Shown here piece after piece: positions 6,694-11,795 of a stretch of DNA of 12,331 bases (its first letter is position 1; each line of letters begins with the position of its first letter). This stretch comes from Sphingomonas sp. (GTDB taxonomy: Bacteria; Pseudomonadota; Alphaproteobacteria; Sphingomonadales; Sphingomonadaceae). Position numbers and translations under genes: made by a program. The stretch is from assembly GCA_030146605.1 (NCBI GenBank), contig JASLBO010000415.1:1-12331 (forward strand), given 5' to 3'. The notes beneath the pieces were generated by a model. It saw nothing but the letters and a program-made list of their open reading frames with translations, was not told where the DNA came from and did no database searches.

Positions 6694-8046
6694 ATGGCTT
6701 TCACTCCGCAACAGGCGATCCTCGAACTCGGCGACGCCTTCTACGATCCGGTCTCCGCCGCGCACTTCCCCCAGACGATCCTGCGTTTCCGCAACGATCG
6801 CGCGGCCGCGGAAGTCGGGCTGGACGGGCTCAGCGAAGCGCAATGGATCGCGCATTTCGGGCGATTCGAGCCGCTGCCCGGCGCGCTCCAGCAGCCGCTG
6901 GCGCTGCGCTATCACGGCCACCAGTTCCGCGTGTACAATCCCGAGATCGGCGACGGCCGCGGCTTCCTGTTCGCGCAGATGACCGACCGGCACGGCCGGC
7001 TGATGGACCTCGGCACCAAGGGCTCCGGCCAGACTCCGTACAGCCGCTTCGGCGACGGCCGGCTCACGCTCAAGGGCGGCGTGCGCGAGATCCTCGCCAC
7101 CGAGATGCTCGAAGCATTGGGCGTCGAGACCTCGCGCACCTTCTCGCTGATCGAGACCGGCGAGGAGCTCCAGCGCGGCGACGAGCCTTCGCCCACCCGC
7201 TCGGCGGTGCTCGTCCGGCTCAACCACGGCCATATTCGTATCGGCACCTTCCAGCGGCTCGCGCATTCGCAGGACCGCGAGAATATCGCCAGGCTGACCG
7301 GCTATGTGCTCCGCCATTATTACGGCGAGGAGCCCGGCGACGACGCACCGCAGATCCTGCTCCGCCATGTCGCCGCGCGCACGGCGCGCATGGCCGGCCG
7401 GTTCATGGCCGCGGGCTTCGTCCACGGCGTGCTCAACAGCGACAACATCAACGTCACCGGCGAGAGCTTCGACTATGGCCCGTGGCGCTTCGCGCCGAGC
7501 TGGTCGCCCGGCTTCACCGCCGCCTATTTCGACCAGAACGGACTCTATGCCTTCGGCCGCCAGCCCGAGGCGATCTATTGGGATCTGCTGCAGCTCGCCA
7601 GCTCGCTGCGCCTGATCGCCGAGGAAGCGCCGCTGATCGAAGCGATGGACACCTTCCCCGAAATCTTCCAGCGCGAGGTTGCCGAAGCGATCCTCTGGCG
7701 GCTGGGAATAGTGCCGCGCGGCCCTGAGCATGACGCGCCGCTGGTCGGCGCGATCGAACGCGCGCTGGTCGAGACCGGGACCCCAATCGACCTGTTCTTC
7801 TTCGACGGCTTCGGCGGCGCGCTGCCCGACAGCTATGGCGAAGAATTCGCCGATCTCCGCGCGCAACTGGCATCGTACCAGCCGCGCAAGCCGCGCGACC
7901 ATTCCTATTGGTCCGGCGAGGCACCCTGTTCGATGCTGATCGGCGAAGTCGAGGAGATCTGGGCCCGGATCGAGCAAGGCGACGACTGGGCACCGCTCAA
8001 CGCGAAGGTCGCCGCAATCCGCCAGATGGGCGAGGCGCTCAAGTAA
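6694..8046 (+). CDS. selO: Protein adenylyltransferase SelO (YdiU family), short form
   Basis: A 450-residue SelO/YdiU pseudokinase-fold protein. Studied SelO proteins transfer AMP from ATP to Ser, Thr or Tyr hydroxyls of target proteins (AMPylation) and act in redox stress. Visible: FYDPVSAAHFPQTILRFRND (16-35 region), YHGHQF (73-78), LGTKGSGQTPYSRFGDGR (106-123) with nucleotide-contacting Lys109, REILATEML with Glu132, VRLNHGHIRIGTF (174-186), HGVLNSDN with catalytic Asp250, and DYGPW with metal-binding Asp260. The start agrees with family N-termini; no clear SD is seen. E. coli SelO is 478 residues and has a conserved NPKxVLRN-type C-terminal region ending near a Cys (Sec in eukaryotes); this protein instead ends GEAPCSMLIGEVEEIW...QMGEALK. 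The catalytic core looks intact. Confidence 0.93.
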   Translation: MAFTPQQAILELGDAFYDPVSAAHFPQTILRFRNDRAAAEVGLDGLSEAQWIAHFGRFEPLPGALQQPLALRYHGHQFRVYNPEIGDGRGFLFAQMTDRHGRLMDLGTKGSGQTPYSRFGDGRLTLKGGVREILATEMLEALGVETSRTFSLIETGEELQRGDEPSPTRSAVLVRLNHGHIRIGTFQRLAHSQDRENIARLTGYVLRHYYGEEPGDDAPQILLRHVAARTARMAGRFMAAGFVHGVLNSDNINVTGESFDYGPWRFAPSWSPGFTAAYFDQNGLYAFGRQPEAIYWDLLQLASSLRLIAEEAPLIEAMDTFPEIFQREVAEAILWRLGIVPRGPEHDAPLVGAIERALVETGTPIDLFFFDGFGGALPDSYGEEFADLRAQLASYQPRKPRDHSYWSGEAPCSMLIGEVEEIWARIEQGDDWAPLNAKVAAIRQMGEALK

Positions 8047-8049
8047 ACG

Positions 8050-8073
8050 CCTCCCCCGCTCGGCGCGGGAGGA
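8050..8073. repeat. Degenerate CCTCCC-type hairpin after selO
   Basis: CCTCCC (8050-8055) pairs with GGGAGG (8067-8072) around a GC-rich loop, starting four bases after the selO stop. It resembles the hairpins at 3052-3083 and 9691-9713. It may work as a transcript end for selO, but it lacks a U-tract. Confidence 0.6.
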
Positions 8074-8092
8074 TTAAACCCACAACCGCTCC

Positions 8093-8113
8093 GGAGGGGT
8101 TGGCAACCCTTCC
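8093..8113 (+). other. Short RNA hairpin between selO and astD
   Basis: GGAGGGGTT (8093-8101) and AACCCTTCC (8105-8113) form a nine-pair stem with one G-U pair and a three-base loop (GGC). It lies 50 bases before the astD start, so it is either part of the selO 3' end or of the astD leader. No U-tract follows. The rest of the 117-base gap shows nothing recognisable. Confidence 0.45.
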
Positions 8114-8163
8114 CCGTTTCGGGCAAGAGCTAGCCATCATTCCGGGGATCTGAACACACCATA

Positions 8164-9579
8164 ATGCCGGGAACGGAAATCATCTCGACCGAGCCGGCAA
8201 CGGGCGCCGTGCTGTGGCGCCAGAAGATCGGCGATGTCGACGCCGAGGTCGCGCATGCGCGGCGCAGCTGGGCCGAATGGGCCGCGCGGCCGCTGACCTA
8301 CCGCATCGAGGCGCTGCGCCGCTTCGCCAATGTCGTCCGGCAAAAGGCCGACGCCTTCACCGATCTGCTCGCCCGCGAGACCGGCAAGCCTTTGTGGGAA
8401 GCGCGTACCGAAGTCGAAACGGTGATCGGCAAGGTCGACATCTCGATCACCGCCTATTCGGAGCGCACCGGCCAGCGCCGGATCGAGGCGCCGATGAACA
8501 CCCGGCTCGCGCTGCGCCACAAGCCGCACGGCGTGCTCGCGGTGCTCGGGCCGTACAATTTCCCCGCGCACCTGCCCAACGGCCACATCGTCCCCGCCTT
8601 GCTCGCGGGCAATGCCGTGGTGTTCAAACCGTCCGAGAAGACCCCCGCGAGCGGCGCGTTCCTGGTGGACTGCTTCCACGCCGCGGGGATTCCCGAAGGC
8701 TGTATCCGTCTGCTGATCGGCGGCCCCGAGGAAGGCAAGGCGCTCGCCGGCCACCCGGATATCGACGGCCTCCTGTTCACCGGCTCGGCGAACACGGGGA
8801 TCGCGCTCAACCGCCAGTTCGCCACCCGCCCCGAGAAGATCCTCGCGCTCGAAATGGGCGGCAACAATCCGATCGTGGTGTGGGACACGCCCGATCTCTA
8901 TTCGGCCGCGGTGCTCGTCATCCAGTCGGCCTTCACCACCGCGGGCCAGCGCTGCACCGCCGCGCGCCGGCTGATCGTCGACGAGAAATTGTTCGATCCG
9001 CTGATGGTCGAGGTCAACAAGCTGATCGGCCGGCTGATCATCGGCGAGCCCCACGACGATCCCGCCCCCTTCATGGGCCCGGTGATCGACAATGACAGCG
9101 CCGACATGCTCACCGAGAGCTTCCTGGCGCTCTCGACGATGGGCGGCCGCCCCTTGCGCCACATGGAGCGTCCGATCGAGGGCCGCCCCTTCATCACGCC
9201 GGGGCTGATCGACATGACCCAGGCCAATGACAAGCCCGATGTCGAATTGTTCGGCCCGGTGCTCCAGATCTACCGCAAGGCGACCTTCGAAGAGGCGATC
9301 ATCGAGGCCAACGACACGCGCTATGGGCTGTCGGCCTCGCTGGTCAGCCAGAATCCGCGGCTCTATGATCAGTTCTGGGCCAATATCCGCGCGGGAATCG
9401 TCAACTGGAACCGCCCGACCAACGGCGCCTCGTCGGCGGCGCCGTTCGGCGGCGTCGGCTGGTCGGGCAACCATCGCCCCAGCGCCTATTACGCGGCGGA
9501 CTATTGCGCCTATCCGGTGGTTTCTTCGGAGTCCGAACAGGCCCGCGCCGCGATCGGGCTGGGACTGAGGGACGCCTGA
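8164..9579 (+). CDS. astD: Succinylglutamic semialdehyde dehydrogenase AstD
   Basis: A 471-residue aldehyde dehydrogenase matching AstD, which oxidises N-succinylglutamate 5-semialdehyde to N-succinylglutamate with NAD+, the fourth step of arginine succinyltransferase catabolism in the cytoplasm. Visible: GPYNFPAHLPNGHIVPALL (129-147) with Asn132, the cofactor Lys155 in FKPSEKTP, FTGSANTG (205-212), LEMGGNNP with Glu230, AGQRCTAARR with nucleophile Cys264, ELFGPVL (361-367), and the AstD-type ending NWNRPTNGASSAAPFGG (414-430) then SGNHRPSAYYAADYCAYP. Length is normal. The ribosome site is weak (GGGGA about 14 bases upstream). No other ast gene lies in the window: selO is upstream and repeats follow. 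A degenerate copy of the last ten codons, stop included, reappears 186 bases downstream. Confidence 0.95.
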   Translation: MPGTEIISTEPATGAVLWRQKIGDVDAEVAHARRSWAEWAARPLTYRIEALRRFANVVRQKADAFTDLLARETGKPLWEARTEVETVIGKVDISITAYSERTGQRRIEAPMNTRLALRHKPHGVLAVLGPYNFPAHLPNGHIVPALLAGNAVVFKPSEKTPASGAFLVDCFHAAGIPEGCIRLLIGGPEEGKALAGHPDIDGLLFTGSANTGIALNRQFATRPEKILALEMGGNNPIVVWDTPDLYSAAVLVIQSAFTTAGQRCTAARRLIVDEKLFDPLMVEVNKLIGRLIIGEPHDDPAPFMGPVIDNDSADMLTESFLALSTMGGRPLRHMERPIEGRPFITPGLIDMTQANDKPDVELFGPVLQIYRKATFEEAIIEANDTRYGLSASLVSQNPRLYDQFWANIRAGIVNWNRPTNGASSAAPFGGVGWSGNHRPSAYYAADYCAYPVVSSESEQARAAIGLGLRDA

Positions 9580-9766
9580 ACCTGATCCTCCCCCGGGAAC
9601 CGGGGGAGGTGGCAGCGAAGCTGACGGAGGGGGCCTGACCGCGAGCGACGCCTTTGGGGAGACACCCCCTCCGTCGCCTTCGGCGCCACCTCCCCCGCTC
9701 CGCGAGGGAGGATTCATGGGCTGACACCCCGCCCGGCGATCGGGCTGGGATCAAGGGACACCTGAC
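9541..9766 (+). repeat. Imperfect 40-bp direct repeat of the astD 3' end
   Basis: Bases 9541-9580 (end of astD with its stop) align with 9727-9766 at 32 of 40 positions, including a perfect core CGATCGGGCTGGGA. The second copy still reads AIGLGSRDT-stop against AIGLGLRDA-stop in astD. The two copies lie on either side of the 132-bp palindromic element. Seen directly; the mechanism (duplication around an insertion) is inference. Confidence 0.7.
9584..9715. repeat. 132-bp compound palindromic repeat (CCTCCC / ACGGAGGGGG type)
   Basis: The left arm (9584-9633) contains its own hairpin, TCCTCCCCCGG ... CCGGGGGAGG, then GTGGCAGCGAAGCTGACGGAGGGGG. The right arm (9665-9715) is its near reverse complement: CCCCCTCCGTCGCC..., GCCACCTCCCCCG, then a hairpin ending GAGGGAGGAT. 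The centre (9634-9664) is unpaired. The end hairpin of the right arm carries the same core as the single hairpin at 3052-3083. It looks like a dispersed, non-coding REP/MITE-like element sitting immediately after astD. Confidence 0.85.
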
Positions 9767-9774
9767 CTTCAGTC

Positions 9775-9854
9775 GTCACCCCGGCGAAAGCCGGGGCCTC
9801 AGGCGAAGGCGCAGGACAGGAGCCGCATGAGATCCCGGCTTTCGCCGGGATGGC
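9775..9854. repeat. Paired inverted repeat, GGCGAAAGCCGGG family, copy 2
   Basis: Arms 9775-9800 and 9829-9854 are near reverse complements around a 28-base centre, the same arm and centre lengths as copy 1 at 5730-5809. With the compound palindrome and the astD tail copy, it fills the gene-free 9580-9901 stretch. The 12-mer GACACCCCGCCC occurs on both sides (9723-9734 and 9867-9878). I see no coding potential on either strand here beyond the usual high-GC open frames. Confidence 0.85.
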
Positions 9855-9901
9855 GGAGGGAGGGTAGACACCCCGCCCCGTCCCTCGCTATCGCCCGCCG
9901 C

Positions 9902-10102
9902 ATGCCCGTCACCGCCACCATCATGAATTCCACCACCGGCCAGCCGATCCAGAAGCTGACCTTCGGCCGCATGCCCAAGCCCTGGGCCTCGTTCACGCTC
10001 GAGAGCGGCGAGCTCGTCACCGCTGACCGCGTCGATGTCGGCAAGCCCGCCCCGGGCAAGGTCGTCGTGCCGGTATCGGTCTGGGTCACGCCGAAGAAAT
10101 AG
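9902..10102 (+). CDS. Small hypothetical protein, 66 residues
   Basis: An open frame of 66 codons starting MPVTATIMNSTTG and ending VVVPVSVWVTPKK. It has no signal peptide, helix of membrane length or cysteine. Its alternating pattern (TATIMNS, WASFTLESGELVTADRVDV, KVVVPVSVWV) suggests a small beta-strand-rich domain. I do not recognise the family. The upstream in-frame Met at 9827 lies inside a repeat and is rejected; no ribosome site precedes 9902, and Met8 (9923) is an alternative start. Third-position GC bias and amino-acid make-up look like real coding, but with no neighbour in the same unit and no SD, the call is tentative. Confidence 0.55.
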   Translation: MPVTATIMNSTTGQPIQKLTFGRMPKPWASFTLESGELVTADRVDVGKPAPGKVVVPVSVWVTPKK

Positions 10103-10145
10103 GGCCGCGGGCAATATTTCGTTACGATCGCCCCGAGCGGGCGCA

Positions 10146-10174
10146 TTGAATCCTTAACCCCGCCCTCCTAGATT
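10146..10174 (+). promoter_or_regulatory. Candidate promoter for the DUF465/BI-1 operon
   Basis: TTGAAT (10146-10151) and TAGATT (10169-10174) are separated by exactly 17 bases, each with 4 of 6 matches to sigma-70 boxes, in a locally AT-richer spot. The predicted transcription start is near 10181, which leaves a leader of about 145 bases before the GTG start at 10325. Found by eye only. Confidence 0.45.
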
Positions 10175-10201
10175 GGTCTTGCGGGACCGGGCCCCTCTGG
10201 C

Positions 10202-10313
10202 GGCGGCTTCATCTGAAGCGCCGTGATGTCGGACCGCATCGAGCTAGCTCGGTGCAGGTTTGGCGGCTGTCCGCCACCACCCCACCGGCCAGATCGATCG
10301 ATGCAACATCGAT
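10202..10313 (+). ncRNA. Structured 5' leader with four consecutive hairpins
   Basis: Four stems can be drawn in order. (1) 10202-10222: GGC-GCTTCA / TGAAGC-GCC with a bulged G. (2) 10233-10259: ACC-GCATCGAG / CTCGGTGC-GGT with loop CTAG, one bulged A and one G-U; its centre is the 12-bp palindrome CGAGCTAGCTCG (10240-10251). (3) 10262-10275: GGCGG / CCGCC with loop CTGT. (4) 10297-10313: ATCGATG / CATCGAT with loop CAA, ending at the base before the SD GGGAG (10314-10318). No convincing protein is encoded here. The last hairpin abuts the ribosome site, which fits translational control. A leader motif called ybhL is known upstream of BI-1-family genes in Rhizobiales; whether this is a relative is untested. 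Confidence 0.5.
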
Positions 10314-10324
10314 GGGAGTGGCAT

Positions 10325-10519
10325 GTGACCAATGTAATTCAACGGCTTATCACCGCGCACCGCGTTCTGAACCGCGAGATCCGCGCCGAGCTGACGCGCC
10401 GTCTTCCGGATGCCGCCCGCCTGGCGCAGCTCAAGAAGCAGCGCCTCGCGGTCAAGGACCGGCTTTTCCGTTTAATCCCCGACGCCGCCGAGATGCGCCG
10501 CGTCGCCAGCACCGCCTGA
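10325..10519 (+). CDS. DUF465 (YdcH-like) small protein
   Basis: A 64-residue, highly basic and alpha-helical protein without membrane segment: VTNVIQRLITAHRVLNREIRAE, then AARLAQLKKQRLAVKDRLFRL. The LKKQRLxxKDRL end is the hallmark of the DUF465/YdcH family, short helical-hairpin proteins of unknown function. The GTG start at 10325 is chosen because GGGAG (10314-10318) lies six bases before it; the longer in-frame extension from 10223 would run through the leader hairpins and encodes an unlikely Pro/Cys-rich segment. Its stop overlaps the SD of the next gene, so the two are probably translationally coupled. Confidence 0.8.
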   Translation: MTNVIQRLITAHRVLNREIRAELTRRLPDAARLAQLKKQRLAVKDRLFRLIPDAAEMRRVASTA

Positions 10520-10532
10520 GGAGTTCGCCCAA

Positions 10533-11246
10533 GTGGACAATCTTTCCGCCTTCAATCGCAGCGCCGCCGCTTCGGCGCAGGTCCGCTACGACGAGGGCCT
10601 GCGCCGGCACATGCTCGGCATCTATCGCAACATGGGGATCGGCCTCGCCATCACCGGCCTGGTCGCGCTCGGGGTTGCCAACACCCCCGCGCTCGTCGCC
10701 CTGATCTTCGGCACCCCGCTGAAGTGGGTGGCGATGCTGGCCCCGCTCGCCTTCGTCTTCTTCTTCACGTTCCGTATCGAGAAGATGACCACCGCCGGCG
10801 CACGCACTGCCTTCTTCGCCTTCGCGGCGGTGATGGGCGTGTCGATGGCGAGCATCTTCCTAGTCTTCACCGGCACCAGCATCGCGATGGCGTTCTTCAC
10901 GGCGTCGGCGATGTTCGCGGGCCTCAGCCTGTGGGGCTACACCACCAATCGTGACCTGACCGGCATGGGCACCTTCCTGATGGTCGGCCTGATCGCCGTG
11001 ATCGGCGCGAGCCTCGTCAACCTGTTCCTCGGCTCGAGCCTGCTCCAGATGGCGCTCTCGGTCGTCGGCGTGATCGTCTTCGCCGGCCTGACCGCGTGGG
11101 ACACGCAGCGGCTCAAGAGCGAATATCTCGTTTATGCCGGCAGCCAGGCAGTCGAGAAGCTCGCGATCATGGGCGCGCTGTCGCTGTATCTCAACCTGAT
11201 CAACATGTTCCAGCTGCTGCTGGGGCTGATGGGCGAACGGGAGTAA
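10533..11246 (+). CDS. Bax inhibitor-1/YccA-family membrane protein
   Basis: A 237-residue inner-membrane protein with about seven hydrophobic helices (roughly 33-53, 62-82, 91-112, 116-135, 146-166, 170-188, 208-230), the layout of the Bax inhibitor-1/YccA/YbhL (TMBIM) family. Homologues are pH-sensitive calcium leak channels (YetJ) or FtsH-protease regulators (YccA). The family motif before the last helix is present: GLTAWDTQRLKSEY with Asp190. The last helix reads GALSLYLNLINMF, with Asn221 where several family members carry a second Asp. The start is GTG with GAGGAG (10518-10523) nine bases upstream, inside the end of the DUF465 gene. It is followed after six bases by the zinc-ribbon gene. 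Confidence 0.92.
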   Translation: MDNLSAFNRSAAASAQVRYDEGLRRHMLGIYRNMGIGLAITGLVALGVANTPALVALIFGTPLKWVAMLAPLAFVFFFTFRIEKMTTAGARTAFFAFAAVMGVSMASIFLVFTGTSIAMAFFTASAMFAGLSLWGYTTNRDLTGMGTFLMVGLIAVIGASLVNLFLGSSLLQMALSVVGVIVFAGLTAWDTQRLKSEYLVYAGSQAVEKLAIMGALSLYLNLINMFQLLLGLMGERE

Positions 11247-11252
11247 TCAAGC

Positions 11253-11555
11253 ATGAGCGGTAATTTCACTTGCCCCGTCGACGGCACCAAATTGGTGCCG
11301 ATGGAGCGCTCGGGCATCGAGATCGATCATTGCCCCAGCTGCCGCGGCGTCTGGCTCGATCGCGGCGAGCTCGACAAGATCATCGAGCGCAGTGCGGTCT
11401 CGGTAGGGCAGGAGCTCCCCCAGCAATCGCGGCCTGCCCCGCAGGCGGCGCCGTGGCCCGAGCAGCGCCCGCATTATGACGATCGCCAGCGCCAGCATGG
11501 CGGGCATTACCCGCACAAGAAGCGCAAGTCCTTCCTGGAAGAGCTGTTCGACTAA
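11253..11555 (+). CDS. TFIIB-type zinc-ribbon protein
   Basis: A 100-residue soluble protein. Residues 5-43 form a zf-TFIIB-like zinc ribbon: CPVDGTKLV (Cys7, with Asp10 where others have a second Cys), IEIDHCPSCRGVWLDRGELDKI (Cys27 and Cys30). The WLDRGELD signature is typical; Asp as the fourth ligand is common in this subgroup. The rest (50-90) is a low-complexity Gln, Pro, His and Arg linker, ending in the acidic SFLEELFD. The start is supported by GGGAG nine bases upstream and lies six bases after the BI-1 stop, so it is the third gene of this operon. The function of the family is unknown; the neighbour suggests a role linked to the membrane protein, which is inference. Confidence 0.87.
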   Translation: MSGNFTCPVDGTKLVPMERSGIEIDHCPSCRGVWLDRGELDKIIERSAVSVGQELPQQSRPAPQAAPWPEQRPHYDDRQRQHGGHYPHKKRKSFLEELFD

Positions 11556-11584
11556 GTCCCCCTTTCCCCGAACAGCTTGAACCT

Positions 11585-11621
11585 CGCCCGTCGCCGATCA
11601 CTCGGCGGCGGGCGTTTCTTT
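11585..11621 (+). terminator. Rho-independent terminator of the DUF465/BI-1/zinc-ribbon operon
   Basis: CGCCCGTCGCCG (11585-11596) pairs with CGGCGGCGGGCG (11603-11614), a 12-bp stem with one G-U pair and a six-base loop, followed by TTTCTTT (11615-11621). It starts 30 bases after the zinc-ribbon stop. This is the clearest intrinsic terminator in the window. Confidence 0.9.
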
Positions 11622-11642
11622 GCGTGGTCTTCGCACCAATTC

Positions 11643-11729
11643 CCGTTCGGCCTGAGCCTGTCGAAGGCCCGCTTCCCACGAGCGGCGCGCTTGCTGAGAA
11701 AAGCCCTTCGACAAGCTCAGGGCGAACGG
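11643..11729. repeat. Paired inverted repeat, CCTGTCGAAGG family
   Basis: Arms 11643-11669 and 11703-11729 are reverse complements at 24 of 27 positions; cores are GAGCCTGTCGAAGG and CCTTCGACAAGCTCAG, separated by 33 bases. Sequences of this type are common intergenic repeats in many proteobacteria. It sits after the terminator and before the mannanase-like gene, in an otherwise empty 240-base gap. Not related in sequence to the other two repeat families. Confidence 0.8.
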
Positions 11730-11795
11730 AAGAGGTGATTTCAGCCCGCCCCACTTTGCCCTAGACCGTGCGGACCGGATCGAGGGGAAAACATC

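Noticed and set aside
5812..7977. A 721-codon minus-strand frame extending the hydrolase through the antisense of selO
   Set aside because: Residues beyond the hydrolase start are low-complexity antisense of selO. The hydrolase fold is complete from 6675.
5875..8046. A 723-codon plus-strand frame extending selO upstream
   Set aside because: The extension is antisense to the hydrolase gene, whereas SelO homology begins at the Met at 6694.
8137..9717. A 526-codon minus-strand frame opposite astD
   Set aside because: It mirrors astD codon by codon and also runs through the palindromic repeat; no domain is seen.
9584..9854. CRISPR array or attachment site in the repeat mosaic
   Set aside because: The repeats are inverted pairs of unrelated families, without regular direct repeats and spacers; no integrase or tRNA is nearby.
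10223..10324. Longer start for the DUF465 gene
   Set aside because: The extra 34 residues are Pro/Cys/Arg-rich, cross four hairpins, and lack an SD; GTG at 10325 has GGGAG at six bases.
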